Of a stretch of DNA of 64,000 nucleotides, positions 10,799 to 21,282 are shown piece after piece (the stretch's first letter is position 1; each line of letters opens with the position of its first letter). The notes under the pieces are model-generated. The model was given only the letters and a program-made list of their open reading frames with translations, ran no database searches and had not been told where the DNA came from. The translations under genes were made by a program, and so were the position numbers. Source of the DNA: Corynebacterium poyangense (GTDB taxonomy: Bacteria; Actinomycetota; Actinomycetes; Mycobacteriales; Mycobacteriaceae). The stretch lies in contig NZ_CP046884.1 of the NCBI RefSeq assembly GCF_014522205.1, positions 1,426,001 through 1,490,000 on the forward strand. The letters run 5' to 3'.

Positions 10799-11932
10799 AT
10801 GACGGAACCCAATCGCCGCATGTATGAACTGGAGTACCCTTCTCCTAGCGTAAAATCTGAAGGGAATGGGCAAACAACCCTCGTTGTGGCGCTGCAGGGT
10901 TATGCCGATGCTGGCCATGCCATCGAATTGGCCTCAGATCATCTCAAGGCTGCTCTCGACAGCCGGCCTCTCGCCCATTTCAACAATGATGAACTCATCG
11001 ATTACCGCTCTCGCCGTCCAGCCGTGACCATCGAACACAACAACATCACCAATAGCGAAGATTTGACCTTGGATATGCGTGTCCTTCGGGACCCCCAAGG
11101 TCATTCATTCCTTCTTCTCAGCGGCCCCGAACCAGATTTACGTTGGGAAGCTTTCACGCAGGCTGTAGCGGATTTAGTTGAGCAGTTCGACGTCACCAAC
11201 ACCATTAGCCTGTACTCAGCGCCGATGACTGTACCTCACACCCGCCCGTTGGTGGTATCTGGCCATGGTAATGCCCCGGAACTGCTACGTCGGATGTTCG
11301 GTTTTGATTCTCGATTAATCGTTCCCGGCTCAGCGTCCCTGTATTTGGAACGGGAATTGCACCGACGGGGCCGAAACGTCGCGGGATACACCGCGCAAGT
11401 GCCTCACTACCTCTCGGCATCTCCCTACCCGGAGGCTGCCTTAAAGTTGCTTCAAGCTGTTAGCGAGGCCAGCGGTCTGAAATTGCCTCTGGGAAGTTTA
11501 GAACGAGATGCCCAAAGAATTGCTGAGCAAGTAAGCGACGGCATTTCCGATAATCAAGAGATTCAGCAAATCGTTGCTGCCCTAGAACAGCAATATGATG
11601 AAGAGATCTCACAATATCGAGAAAGCCATCCCCAAGCGATGCTACCCGGAGAGCCTGAGGTCCCCTCCGGGGAACAAATTGGCGAGGAATTTGAACGCTT
11701 CCTGGCTGGGTTAGATCAACCTCATCAGGGGTCTGAGGACCATCACCCCCCGCTATTTGAGCTTCCGGAGGAGCCTCCGCATCCGCCAGAAAACCATCCT
11801 CACTATTTCCCTGAGGATCTTTTCAAGGCTGATCCTCAAGAAGGTAGGGATCCGAATAATACTACTTTCGAGGATGATCCCGATGGCTCACCCTCCCCTG
11901 AGGACGAGGGATATAACGAGGGTCCACACTAA
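10799..11932 (+). CDS. PAC2 family protein
   Basis: A 377-residue protein with a PAC2 (proteasome assembly chaperone 2-like) domain in about the first 260 residues: the VALQGYADAGHAIE turn near 28-41, a LLLSGPEPDLRWE segment near 102-114 and a VPHYL segment near 203. The last 110 residues are very acidic and Pro-rich, probably disordered. Corynebacterium lacks a 20S proteasome, so a role in assembling one is unlikely. The actinobacterial PAC2 proteins have no established function. The next helicase gene starts 19 bp downstream, suggesting an operon. Confidence 0.82.
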   Translation: MTEPNRRMYELEYPSPSVKSEGNGQTTLVVALQGYADAGHAIELASDHLKAALDSRPLAHFNNDELIDYRSRRPAVTIEHNNITNSEDLTLDMRVLRDPQGHSFLLLSGPEPDLRWEAFTQAVADLVEQFDVTNTISLYSAPMTVPHTRPLVVSGHGNAPELLRRMFGFDSRLIVPGSASLYLERELHRRGRNVAGYTAQVPHYLSASPYPEAALKLLQAVSEASGLKLPLGSLERDAQRIAEQVSDGISDNQEIQQIVAALEQQYDEEISQYRESHPQAMLPGEPEVPSGEQIGEEFERFLAGLDQPHQGSEDHHPPLFELPEEPPHPPENHPHYFPEDLFKADPQEGRDPNNTTFEDDPDGSPSPEDEGYNEGPH

Positions 11933-11950
11933 GCCAGTAGGCTAGTCGCT

Positions 11951-14509
11951 GTGAATCTTTCAGCGATGCTGCCCGACCTCCGTGACGTTCCCGAGTCCTT
12001 ACTCGACGAATCTATTTTTGATTCCTTTGTATCGTGGACTCGGGATCACGGAATCACCCTTTACCCGGCCCAAGAAGAAGCATCTCTGGGTATTCTCGCC
12101 GGCGACAACGTAATCCTAGCGACACCAACTGGTTCCGGGAAGTCGATGGTGGCTAATGCCGCCCATTTTATCGCCCTCGCTCGGGGACAGCGGAGTTTTT
12201 ATACCGCACCCATCAAAGCATTAGTGAGTGAAAAGTTCTTCTCCCTCTGCGAAACCTTCGGCCCCGAAAACGTGGGGATGATGACCGGCGATGCCACCGT
12301 CAATGGACGTGCCCCTATTATTGCGGCCACCGCGGAAGTAGTAGCAAATATCGCCCTTCGCCGAGGTACAGATTCCGGCATTGACCAGGTCATCATGGAT
12401 GAATTCCACTACTATTCCGATCCAGACCGCGGATGGGCCTGGCAGATTCCACTTCTGGAACTACCTCAAGCGCAATTCCTATTAATGTCAGCTACCTTAG
12501 GAGACACTGATGCTCTCTCTGAGGATTTAAGCAAGCGAACGGGTAGAACCACCACCTTAGTTGCCAATTCAGAAAGACCTGTTCCCCTCGAGTTTTCCTA
12601 CGTCTACACCCCCATCCACGAAACGATCGAAGAATTACTTAAGACGTCCAAAGCACCCATCTATGTCGTGCATTTTTCCCAACGAGAAGCCACCGAACGC
12701 GCCCAGGCGCTGACCTCAATGCGCATTATCGACTCCGAAACAAAAGAGAAGATTGCTGCTGAAATCGGTGATTTTCGGTTTAGTTCTACTTTTGGGAAAA
12801 CGCTTTCCAAGCTCCTTCGTCGCGGAATTGGAATTCATCACGCCGGAATGCTTCCCAAATATCGTCGCCTCGTAGAAAAGCTTTCCCAAACCGGTCTATT
12901 AAAAGTCATTTGCGGTACGGACACCCTGGGAGTGGGGATCAATGTCCCTATTCGAACAGTCCTTATGACCGGATTAACGAAGTTCGACGGGCATCGAGAT
13001 CGCATTCTCAAGTCTCGGGAGTTTCACCAAATCGCCGGACGAGCTGGACGAGCCGGTTTTGATACATGTGGGACTGTCGTGATTCAAGCACCCGAACATG
13101 AAATTGAAAACTGGCGTTTGCGGCAGCGAGCCGGCCAGGATCCGAAAAAACTGAAGAAACTCCGGAAAAAAGCAGCGCGGCCAGGTGAAGTTACGTGGAC
13201 GGAAAAGACCTACGAGCGGTTGACTCAACAAGAACCGGAACCGTTGACGTCGCAATTTAGGGTATCGAATTCGATGCTTCTCAACGTCATCGCTCGGCCT
13301 GGGGACGGCTATCAGCATCTTAAACACCTGTTGCGAGAAAACCATGATACTCGGACAAAACAAAATCAAGAGATTTTAACGGCGATTGATCTTTTTCAAG
13401 GCCTGGTCAACGCCGGTATTGTCGCTAAGGTCCCCGACGGTCGCGATGATGAGGGACGGATCTATCACCTCACCGAGGATCTCCCCTTGGATTTCGCCTT
13501 AAACCAGCCCCTTTCCCCCTTTGCCCTAGCGGCATTGAGTCTCTTAGATCCGGACTCCGATACTTTTACCTTAGACATCATTAGCACTTTTGAAGCTATT
13601 CTTGATGACCCTCGTCAAGTCCTTCACGCTCAACAGCGAGCTGAACGCAGTGAAGAATTAGCCGCTCTCAAAGCAGATGGGGTAGATTACACCGAACGCA
13701 TGTCCATTATCGAGGACGTCACCTACCCCATGCCACTTGCTGATGAGTTGGAGCAGGCCTTCGTGACCTTCGCCGAAGGTCACCCCTGGGTTAAGGAATT
13801 CGATATCTCCCCGAAATCAGTCGTCAGAGACATGATTGAGCACGGTATGACTTTCTCTGACCTGATTGCCACGTACGGATTAGGGCGTTCGGAAGGGGTA
13901 GTGCTTCGCTATCTCACGGATGCATGGCGCACGCTAAGCCGCTCAGTGCCCGATGAATACTACACCGATCAGCTAGATGATGTTGTTGAGTGGCTAGGTG
14001 AAATGATTCGTCAGGTTGACTCCTCACTCGTGGAGGAATGGGCGCAAATGTCTGATCCTGATACTCCGATTACTCCGGAAACCTTGGAGCGAGAACGCGC
14101 ATTTGGCATCAGTGATCCAGACGCGCTGACTGCTAATCGGCGAGCTTTTGGAATTATGGTGCGAAACTTCATGTTCCGCCTGGTCGAGCTTTTCGCCTTT
14201 GAAAAAGAGGAAAGACTCAGCGACATTCTTGATTACCTGGATACTGCTGATAAACCTGACTGGCCAGCAGCCCTCGATGACTATTTTGATAACTACGCTG
14301 ATCTAGATTTAGGGCCGGACGCCCGCGGTCCGGAATATTTCTCTATCGAAGACCAAACTCTCAGCGCTGGACGGGTCTGGAAGGTTCGTCAAATCATGAA
14401 AGACCCCGAAGGCGACAACGCTTTCCAGTTAGTTGCTTATGTTGATCTTGATGAGTCCGATGCTGCGGGTGAGGTTAGACTGTCTCGACTGGAATTAGTG
14501 AGCAATTAA
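11951..14509 (+). CDS. DEAD/DEAH-box helicase with DUF3516 C-terminal domain
   Basis: An 852-residue SF2 helicase of the Ski2-like type with a GTG start. Motif I is ATPTGSGKS (about 57-65), motif II is DEFH (about 151-154), motif III is LMSATLGD, and motif VI is HQIAGRAGRAG (about 357-367), as in Ski2/Mtr4/HelY proteins. The C-terminal 450 residues match the actinobacterial DUF3516 arrangement. It probably unwinds RNA or structured nucleic acid in processing or repair (family inference). A strong two-way terminator separates it from the convergent ahpD. Confidence 0.87.
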   Translation: MNLSAMLPDLRDVPESLLDESIFDSFVSWTRDHGITLYPAQEEASLGILAGDNVILATPTGSGKSMVANAAHFIALARGQRSFYTAPIKALVSEKFFSLCETFGPENVGMMTGDATVNGRAPIIAATAEVVANIALRRGTDSGIDQVIMDEFHYYSDPDRGWAWQIPLLELPQAQFLLMSATLGDTDALSEDLSKRTGRTTTLVANSERPVPLEFSYVYTPIHETIEELLKTSKAPIYVVHFSQREATERAQALTSMRIIDSETKEKIAAEIGDFRFSSTFGKTLSKLLRRGIGIHHAGMLPKYRRLVEKLSQTGLLKVICGTDTLGVGINVPIRTVLMTGLTKFDGHRDRILKSREFHQIAGRAGRAGFDTCGTVVIQAPEHEIENWRLRQRAGQDPKKLKKLRKKAARPGEVTWTEKTYERLTQQEPEPLTSQFRVSNSMLLNVIARPGDGYQHLKHLLRENHDTRTKQNQEILTAIDLFQGLVNAGIVAKVPDGRDDEGRIYHLTEDLPLDFALNQPLSPFALAALSLLDPDSDTFTLDIISTFEAILDDPRQVLHAQQRAERSEELAALKADGVDYTERMSIIEDVTYPMPLADELEQAFVTFAEGHPWVKEFDISPKSVVRDMIEHGMTFSDLIATYGLGRSEGVVLRYLTDAWRTLSRSVPDEYYTDQLDDVVEWLGEMIRQVDSSLVEEWAQMSDPDTPITPETLERERAFGISDPDALTANRRAFGIMVRNFMFRLVELFAFEKEERLSDILDYLDTADKPDWPAALDDYFDNYADLDLGPDARGPEYFSIEDQTLSAGRVWKVRQIMKDPEGDNAFQLVAYVDLDESDAAGEVRLSRLELVSN

Positions 14510-14511
14510 GA

Positions 14512-14556
14512 AAACACAACCGCCACCGGAGGAGTTTCCGGTGGCGGTGAGGTGTG
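14512..14556. terminator. Bidirectional terminator, helicase / ahpD
   Basis: A perfect 11-bp GC-rich stem (14520-14530 with 14537-14547, 6-nt loop) is extended by AACACA-type and TGTGTT-type flanks. It lies between the convergent helicase and ahpD genes, so it can serve both. Confidence 0.85.
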
Positions 14557-14588
14557 TTCGACGAGCTATGTTGACGTCGAGCTTCTAA

Positions 14589-15113
14589 CTAGCGGGCAGC
14601 CTCGATCTGAATGCTCTGAGCAACTGCTTGCACTACGGCAGCAATCTTAATAGCTTCCCAGACCTGTTCTTTGCTGAAACCTTCTTCACGAACAGTGTGA
14701 GCGTGGGCCACACAGCAGTGCTCGCAACCGTTGATGGACGACGCAGCCATGGACCACAGTTCGAAATCTGCCTTCTCCACACCGGGTTTAGCAATGATGT
14801 TCATCCGGAGACCAAATTTGACCTGGGCGTAATCATCTCCGAGCCAGTTCTTAGCCCGATAAGCCACATTATTCATGGCCATGATGCTGGCGGCACCTAA
14901 AGCAGCATTAACAGCTTCATCGGAAAGATGCTCGCTGGCTTCTTCCGAGATTTCCGAGAACACCGTATCATTTCGAGTAGCTGCTGCGGAGGCCAGCAAG
15001 CAGCCCCACAGTTGCTGTTCATTGAGCTCGCTGGAACGAATCAAGGATCCCAAGTTCAATTTGAGGTCCTTGGCGTATTCCGGCAGGCTGGAGCGCAAGT
15101 TATCAATGCTCAT
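14589..15113 (-). CDS. ahpD: Alkyl hydroperoxide reductase subunit D
   Basis: A 174-residue carboxymuconolactone decarboxylase-fold protein that reduces AhpC with electrons from a lipoamide carrier. The active-site C-x-x-C is Cys130-Glu-His-Cys133 with His137, the same positions as in mycobacterial AhpD, and a Glu proton relay lies upstream. The start codon overlaps the ahpC stop by one base (TAATG-type), so the two form an operon facing away from oxyR. Confidence 0.94.
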   Translation of the reverse strand: MSIDNLRSSLPEYAKDLKLNLGSLIRSSELNEQQLWGCLLASAAATRNDTVFSEISEEASEHLSDEAVNAALGAASIMAMNNVAYRAKNWLGDDYAQVKFGLRMNIIAKPGVEKADFELWSMAASSINGCEHCCVAHAHTVREEGFSKEQVWEAIKIAAVVQAVAQSIQIEAAR

Positions 15114-15709
15114 TACTTAAGAGCCCCCTGCACAACTTCCATCTTGTCGATGTTCTTCGTGGGGTCATTAGCCTGCCAGTTGCAAGCACAAACTTCTTCA
15201 GACTGCAACGCGTCGAGAACGCGCAGCACCTCATCGACATTGCGTCCCACAGCGTCGGGAGTAACCGAAACAAATTGAATAATGCCGTCGGGATCAATGA
15301 TGAAGGTAGCTCGATCAGCCACACCAGCGGAGTTTTCCACACCCAGGGCACGGATGAGATCGTGACGGATGTCGGAGAACATCGGGAACGGGATTTCCTT
15401 CAGCTCAGGGTGGGTTGCCCGCCAATTGAAGTGGGAGAACTCGTTGTCGGTGGAGCCACCCAAGATCTGGGTGTCGCGATCTTCAAATTCCTCGTTGAGC
15501 TTGCCGAAAGCTGCAATTTCCGTCGGGCACACGAAGGTGAAGTCCTTCGGGTAGAAGAACACAACCTTCCACTTACCTTCGTACTTGTCTAGCGAGACGT
15601 TCTCAAAATAGTCCTCCGGCTGCTGCGCATTGGCCTTGTGCAGGTCTCCACCTTTTAGTGCGGTGAGCTCGAACTCGGGGAACTTTTCGCCAACGGTCAA
15701 AATCGCCAT
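15113..15709 (-). CDS. ahpC: Alkyl hydroperoxide reductase C (2-Cys peroxiredoxin)
   Basis: A 198-residue peroxiredoxin that reduces H2O2, organic peroxides and peroxynitrite. The peroxidatic Cys61 is in FTFVCPTE. The resolving region EEVCACNW gives Cys174 and Cys176, the three-Cys layout of mycobacterial AhpC that works with AhpD. A strong GAGGAGGAG ribosome site precedes the ATG. The gene is divergent from oxyR across 151 bp, which is the classical arrangement for OxyR control (inferred here). Confidence 0.95.
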   Translation of the reverse strand: MAILTVGEKFPEFELTALKGGDLHKANAQQPEDYFENVSLDKYEGKWKVVFFYPKDFTFVCPTEIAAFGKLNEEFEDRDTQILGGSTDNEFSHFNWRATHPELKEIPFPMFSDIRHDLIRALGVENSAGVADRATFIIDPDGIIQFVSVTPDAVGRNVDEVLRVLDALQSEEVCACNWQANDPTKNIDKMEVVQGALK

Positions 15710-15860
15710 AACTTAACTCCTCCTCAGAGTGTTCTTTTCTAGGCCAGATCTAAGATTTCCTGGCCAAGGCAACCGAATGGCTGCCAACGACCCCCATTAT
15801 GCACACCGAATCCCGTCGCGTCAATAGGAAATTACAACCAAGTCCGTTATAGTTATAGGT
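15710..15860. promoter_or_regulatory. ahpC-oxyR divergent control region
   Basis: 151 bp between ahpC and oxyR. On the plus strand TATAGT at 15848-15853 lies 7 bp before the oxyR GTG, so oxyR mRNA is probably leaderless. OxyR is expected to bind in this region, but I could not fix a unique operator by eye. Confidence 0.55.
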
Positions 15861-16811
15861 GTGTTTAATAAAGACTACCGACCCACCCTCGCTCAGCTTC
15901 GAACATTCGTTACTGTTGCTGAAAACCGCCACTTTGGCATTGCGGCAGCAAAATTAGGCATCTCCCAACCTTCTCTTTCTCAGGCCCTCGTGTCATTAGA
16001 AACTGGGCTCGGCGTGCAATTGATTGAGCGCTCCACGCGCAAGGTGTTAGTCACCCCCACGGGATTAGAGCTTCTACCTCTTGCTAAAGCCACGCTTGAT
16101 GCCGCCGATGCATTTTTAGCCCGATCCAAAGGCGTTCAAGGCACTCTTACTGGGTCGCTGACGTTGGGGATTATTCCTACTATTGCCCCATATCTGCTTC
16201 CTGACTTATTGAAGCTTGTCCACGCGGACTACCCAGAACTGGAACTCAGCATTGTTGAAGACCAAACCCGCCACCTGGAAAATATGCTCCGGGACGGGCA
16301 AATTGATATGGCTCTTATGGCAGTACCTTCAGAATTACCGGGGATGCGTGAGATTCCGCTCTATTATGAAGACTTCGTTGTTGTGGTGCCCGAAGGCCAT
16401 AACTTAGCCGGTCGCCATGACCTTGATCTGGAATGTTTAGAAGATCTGGACTTACTGTTATTAGATGACGGGCATTGCCTCCATGACCAAATTGTTGAAC
16501 TGTGTCGTCAGGCAAATATCAAGCCTTCAGATGCCGCCCACGCTATTACCCGTGCGTCTAGCTTGACCACCGTCATGCAGCTTGTTGTTGGCCACATGGG
16601 TAGCACCTTGGTCCCCGTATCCGCGGTTGCAGCAGAATGCCAACGCCCCGGTTTAGCTACGGCTACGTTCGACGACAATGTCACCGCCCGACGCCGGGTG
16701 GGTCTGGTCTATCGCCATTCCAGTGCCCGTGAAGAAGAATTTATGGCTTTCGGAGCGATGATCACCCGAGCCTTTAATTCCGTTGCTCGCCAAAGTCGCG
16801 CGCTCCTCTGA
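15861..16811 (+). CDS. oxyR: LysR-type peroxide sensor OxyR
   Basis: A 316-residue LysR regulator. The winged helix-turn-helix is at about 10-65 (AAAKLGISQPSLSQALVSLE). The effector domain has the OxyR redox pair Cys206 (DDGHCLHDQ) and Cys215 (VELCRQ), which form a disulfide on H2O2 exposure. The GTG start at 15861 has no ribosome site, but a -10 box ends 7 bp upstream, so it is read as leaderless. It probably controls ahpC-ahpD, and in corynebacteria also katA and dps. Confidence 0.93.
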   Translation: MFNKDYRPTLAQLRTFVTVAENRHFGIAAAKLGISQPSLSQALVSLETGLGVQLIERSTRKVLVTPTGLELLPLAKATLDAADAFLARSKGVQGTLTGSLTLGIIPTIAPYLLPDLLKLVHADYPELELSIVEDQTRHLENMLRDGQIDMALMAVPSELPGMREIPLYYEDFVVVVPEGHNLAGRHDLDLECLEDLDLLLLDDGHCLHDQIVELCRQANIKPSDAAHAITRASSLTTVMQLVVGHMGSTLVPVSAVAAECQRPGLATATFDDNVTARRRVGLVYRHSSAREEEFMAFGAMITRAFNSVARQSRALL

Positions 16812-16847
16812 GTTTCCTCCGATACAGAGCTAGAATCTAGCTTCAGT

Positions 16848-19800
16848 ATGTCTCACTCTGCCTCTTCCCCCACCCGCGCTGATCTTTTTTCTCGACTCCC
16901 CCACGTTTCCCTCATCGAGGAACGTCGCTTCCGTCGGAGATTAAAAAAGGCCCGCTCCAGCTCCGCTCTCAACGCTATCGCACGAGATATTTCTGCCGCT
17001 GAACACCGCCTTCAACGTCGTCTCGACGTAATCCCTGAGTTGTCTTTCCCGGAACAACTGCCGGTGAGTGCGCGCAGATCTGACATCGCAAAGGCAATTG
17101 AAGAAAATCAGGTCGTTATTATTGCCGGCGAGACAGGTTCGGGTAAAACTACACAGATCCCCAAAATTTGTCTCGACATAGGCCGGGGGCGCCGGGGGCT
17201 GATCGGTCACACTCAACCTCGCCGCTTAGCCGCTCGCAGTGTTGCTGAAAGAATTGCCGAAGAACTGTCTCAACCAATTGGCTCGACAGTGGGCTACGCC
17301 ATCCGCTTTGATGATCACGTTTCACCAGACACCAGCATCAAGCTGATGACAGATGGAATCTTGCTGGCAGAAATGCAGCGAGATCGCTTCTTTAACGCCT
17401 ATGACACCATCATCATCGACGAAGCCCACGAACGCAGCTTAAATATTGACTTCCTCCTGGGTTATCTGAAACAGCTGCTGCCGAAAAGACCGGATCTCAA
17501 GGTAATCATCACCTCAGCTACTATTGACCCAGAGAGTTTTGCCCAGCATTTTTCCCAGCCCGATGGCACCCCAGCTCCCATTATTGAAGTTACTGGCCGA
17601 ACGTACCCAGTCGAGATACGGTATCGACCCTTAACCCAAGAAAAGGGCAAAAAACTTATCGATATTGATCCGCTAGATGGTGTAATCTCCGCCTGCGAAG
17701 AACTCATGGCTGAAGGGCCCGGGGATATTTTATGCTTTTTCCCTGGAGAAAGAGATATCCGCGATGCTTTAGAAGCCATTGAGGGACGTCGCTGGAAAGG
17801 AGTTGACGTCACTCCCCTCTTCGGCCGCTTATCTAACCAGGAACAGCACAGAGTCTTTGCTCCTCACTCGGGCCGACGCATTGTCTTGGCCACCAATATC
17901 GCGGAAACGTCACTCACCGTACCCGGAATTCGCTATGTGGTAGATACCGGAACCGCTCGAATTTCACGTTATTCCTCTCGCACTAAGGTTCAACGACTAC
18001 CCATCGAGGAAATCTCTCAGGCTAGCGCCAATCAGCGTGCTGGCCGGTGCGGACGAGTTGCTGAAGGTATTGCCATTCGTCTTTATTCTGAGCAAGATTT
18101 TCTGGCTCGGCCGGAATTTACCGATCCGGAGATTTTGAGAACAAATCTGGCAAGTGTCATTTTGCATATGGCTCATTTACATCTGGGAGACATTAGCCAA
18201 TTCCCCTTTGTTCAAGCTCCAGATACAAAAGCCATTCGAGACGGTATAGCACTTCTTCATGAATTAGGGGCTTTAGAGGGCAAAGAAAAACATCATGAAC
18301 CTGTGTTGACGAAAGTTGGAAAAACCTTGGCGCAAATTCCGGTTGATCCGCGGATGGCTAGGATGCTTATCGAGGCTGATCGACTGGGTTGTCTCAGAGA
18401 CACCATAGTGGTTGTGGCGGCTATGACGGTACAAGATGTCCGTGAACGTCCCTTAGAATTTCAGACCCAAGCAGCCCAAAAACATGCGCGCTTTAGAAAT
18501 AAGAAAAGTGACTTCCTGGGGATTTTAAATTTATGGGATTATATTGATGAACAGCGCAAAGAGCTATCAGGAAACCAATTCCGTAAAAGGATGAAAGCTG
18601 AATATCTCCATTATCTCCGAATCAGAGAATGGCGAGATTTAGTTTCCCAGCTTCATGATGTCACAAAAGATTTGGGCTGGACGGAGCCAGAATTCCGAGC
18701 CGAACAACGTGACCCTGAAGCAATTCACCGATCCCTCCTATCGGGTTTGCTATCTCATATCGGAGTCAAGGATTCCTCCACTCCTGATTTCCAGGGTGCG
18801 CGTAATACCCGTTTCCGTATTTTCCCTGGATCGGCGCTTTCCAAAAAGCCGCCACATTTTGTTATGGCGGCGGAGCTCGTCGAAACATCTCGGTTATGGG
18901 CTCGTGAAGTGGCTGAGATCAAGCCGGAATGGGCTGAGAATCTAGCGCCGCATTTGCTTAAGCATCACTATTCCGAGCCTGTGTGGTCTGCGAAGAAGGT
19001 TGCTGCGCAGGTACATCAACGCTCTACTCTTTTTGGTGTCCCGGTCGTCGATGACCGGCTTGTTCCCTATCACCGAATAGATCCACGTGCCGCCCGCGAT
19101 ATGTTTATTCGCCACGCACTAGTCGATGGGGAATGGAACACCCATCATGAGTTCTTTCATCGGAATCTCGCTGCATTGGATGAAGCCGGAGACGTCGAAG
19201 ATAGGCTACGGCGCCGTGGGATTGTCGCCGATGATGAGGCACTATTCCAGTTTTATGATGCTCGTCTGCCGGAGTACGTAACCCACGGCAAGTCTTTTGA
19301 CTCTTGGTGGAAGAAGAATCAACAACAACACCCTCACCTCTTAGATTTCGATAAAAAGGCTCTGTTGAGTGAAGAAGCCGAAGCAGCAACCGAGGTGGAT
19401 TTCCCAAATTCGTGGACTCATTCTCAACATCAATTTGACTTGTCTTATCGCTTTGAGCCCGGCCATCCTCAAGATGGGGTTACTTTGCATGTTCCCCTGC
19501 CCATGTTGGCTTCAATTGATGCCACGGAATTTGACTGGTTGGTTCCTGGGTTGCGCTATGAATTGCTAACCGAACTGATTAGAAGCCTGCCGAAGACTTT
19601 AAGGCGGAATATAGTTCCGGCACCTGAGTATGCTGAGAAAGCTCTTCAACGACTACGCCCCTACGCCTCATCCCTGACTGCTCAGTTAGCTGAGATTCTC
19701 AGTGATCTAGGGGGGCAACGTATCACGGCGGAAGATTTTCAGCTTGGCAAAGTCTCTCCGCATTTAAAGATGTCCTATGCGGCTATTGACCGTCATCAAA

Positions 19801-20753
19801 AAATAGTCGATGCGGATAAAGATTTAGCTGCCCTAGTCAAGCGCCGAAGCCAGCAAATTAGGTCATCAGTTAGTCGCGTGAGTCGCAATGTGGAAAGCAC
19901 GGTCGTTAAAACCTGGAATCAAGATACGCTAGGGACAATCCCTCGCAGCATCATGACGACAGTGGACGGACAAAACGTTGAGGCATATCCCGCGTTAGTA
20001 GTCAGCGCTCAAGGATTATCTATGAAGGTTCTCCCTACCCAGGCCGCAGCAGATACGGCGATGATGACCAGCATTCTCACCCTCCTGTTACGGGAAATCA
20101 CTGTTGGGGTGGCACCAATGATCAAAGGGCTTCCCTTGCAACAAAAAGTAGCTATTGATCGCTATCCTCACGGTGGCGCGGATGGTCTTATCAACGATGC
20201 TCGGATAGCGGCGACCAGGGATGCTCTGATAGCAAACGGTGGCCCAGTGCGTGACCCCGATGAATTCACCATATTGTTGGGGAAGGTGAAAGATGAAGTA
20301 CCAGGTCGGGTCAGGAAAAGTGTGGTGGCCTTGGCCCCCGCGCTGGTGAAATTTGAGAAAATTCAAGCCGAATTAGCCACCTGGACTGGCGAGGCAATCG
20401 TGGATATGCAGAGTCAGCTTGACTTCATGTTGCCTCAGAATGCACTCACGAAATATGGGATTTCCCGCCTTCAACACTTGCCACGTTATCTCCAAGCCAT
20501 TGAAATTCGTTTAGAGGAAATGAGCCGCGATCCGGATCGAGACGCTGATCGTCAGGACCAAGTGGAAGAAGCACAAGAGTATTTAGCGAAGAAGCTCACG
20601 AAACTTCCACCGAACAGAGCTCAGTCCACAGCTGTTCGCGATATTCAGTGGCTCATCGAGGAGTTCCGCGTTAGTCTCTTCGCTCAACGTCTAGGGACAG
20701 CTCAGTCCGTTTCTATGCGGCGTATTCAAAAAGCAGTAGATAAGCTGCGCTAG
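16848..20753 (+). CDS. hrpA: ATP-dependent RNA helicase HrpA
   Basis: A 1301-residue DEAH-box RNA helicase of normal HrpA length. Motif I is GETGSGKTTQ (about 94-103), motif II is DEAH (about 192-195), SAT is motif III, and motif VI is QRAGRCGR. Winged-helix, ratchet and OB-fold parts follow, then a long DUF3418 C-terminal region. HrpA rescues stalled or colliding ribosomes in E. coli; the corynebacterial role is untested. There is no ribosome site, but TAGAAT at 16831-16836 lies 11 bp before the ATG, so the leader is short or absent. Confidence 0.93.
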   Translation: MSHSASSPTRADLFSRLPHVSLIEERRFRRRLKKARSSSALNAIARDISAAEHRLQRRLDVIPELSFPEQLPVSARRSDIAKAIEENQVVIIAGETGSGKTTQIPKICLDIGRGRRGLIGHTQPRRLAARSVAERIAEELSQPIGSTVGYAIRFDDHVSPDTSIKLMTDGILLAEMQRDRFFNAYDTIIIDEAHERSLNIDFLLGYLKQLLPKRPDLKVIITSATIDPESFAQHFSQPDGTPAPIIEVTGRTYPVEIRYRPLTQEKGKKLIDIDPLDGVISACEELMAEGPGDILCFFPGERDIRDALEAIEGRRWKGVDVTPLFGRLSNQEQHRVFAPHSGRRIVLATNIAETSLTVPGIRYVVDTGTARISRYSSRTKVQRLPIEEISQASANQRAGRCGRVAEGIAIRLYSEQDFLARPEFTDPEILRTNLASVILHMAHLHLGDISQFPFVQAPDTKAIRDGIALLHELGALEGKEKHHEPVLTKVGKTLAQIPVDPRMARMLIEADRLGCLRDTIVVVAAMTVQDVRERPLEFQTQAAQKHARFRNKKSDFLGILNLWDYIDEQRKELSGNQFRKRMKAEYLHYLRIREWRDLVSQLHDVTKDLGWTEPEFRAEQRDPEAIHRSLLSGLLSHIGVKDSSTPDFQGARNTRFRIFPGSALSKKPPHFVMAAELVETSRLWAREVAEIKPEWAENLAPHLLKHHYSEPVWSAKKVAAQVHQRSTLFGVPVVDDRLVPYHRIDPRAARDMFIRHALVDGEWNTHHEFFHRNLAALDEAGDVEDRLRRRGIVADDEALFQFYDARLPEYVTHGKSFDSWWKKNQQQHPHLLDFDKKALLSEEAEAATEVDFPNSWTHSQHQFDLSYRFEPGHPQDGVTLHVPLPMLASIDATEFDWLVPGLRYELLTELIRSLPKTLRRNIVPAPEYAEKALQRLRPYASSLTAQLAEILSDLGGQRITAEDFQLGKVSPHLKMSYAAIDRHQKIVDADKDLAALVKRRSQQIRSSVSRVSRNVESTVVKTWNQDTLGTIPRSIMTTVDGQNVEAYPALVVSAQGLSMKVLPTQAAADTAMMTSILTLLLREITVGVAPMIKGLPLQQKVAIDRYPHGGADGLINDARIAATRDALIANGGPVRDPDEFTILLGKVKDEVPGRVRKSVVALAPALVKFEKIQAELATWTGEAIVDMQSQLDFMLPQNALTKYGISRLQHLPRYLQAIEIRLEEMSRDPDRDADRQDQVEEAQEYLAKKLTKLPPNRAQSTAVRDIQWLIEEFRVSLFAQRLGTAQSVSMRRIQKAVDKLR

Positions 20754-20782
20754 TTTCGCTAGGAGCACTTGACCACGAATAG

Positions 20783-21241
20783 CTACTCTTCGTGCCGAAA
20801 TTTCCGACGCATTAACCTGATCTCGCTCTCAAAGTCTTCTGCTGAATCGAAAGACTTATATACCGAAGCAAAACGCAGGTAGGCTACCTCATCCAACCGG
20901 CGTAAAGGTTCCAAAATTGCAAGACCAATGTCATTGGCCGCCACCTGCGAACTACCCTTTTTCCGAACAGCTTCCTCTACTTCCTGAGCAAGTAGTTTCA
21001 AAGCATCGTCGGAAACATCCCGGCCTTGACACGCCCGACGTACACCAATGATCAGTTTGTCGCGACTAAAAGGCTCAGTAATACCGTTTCTTTTGACAAC
21101 GAGAAGCACCGCCTTTTCCACAGTGGTAAATCTCCCACCGCAACTACTGCACTCTCGTCGCCGCCTAATCGTCATACCCGCGTCGATGACCCGTGAGTCG
21201 ATCACTCTCGAATGAGGAGTCTGACAAAAAGGACAGAGCAT
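20783..21241 (-). CDS. nrdR: Transcriptional repressor NrdR
   Basis: A 152-residue repressor of ribonucleotide reductase genes. The N-terminal zinc ribbon has Cys3 and Cys6 (MLCPFC) and a second pair in CSSCGGRF (about 31-38). An ATP-cone domain (about 48-138) senses ATP/dATP. The sequence is complete and canonical. It lies 41 bp downstream of divS on the same strand and may share its transcript. Confidence 0.95.
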   Translation of the reverse strand: MLCPFCQTPHSRVIDSRVIDAGMTIRRRRECSSCGGRFTTVEKAVLLVVKRNGITEPFSRDKLIIGVRRACQGRDVSDDALKLLAQEVEEAVRKKGSSQVAANDIGLAILEPLRRLDEVAYLRFASVYKSFDSAEDFESEIRLMRRKFRHEE

Positions 21242-21282
21242 GAAGCCAACCTCGCACTAGGAAGAATTCTCAGCTGTATATC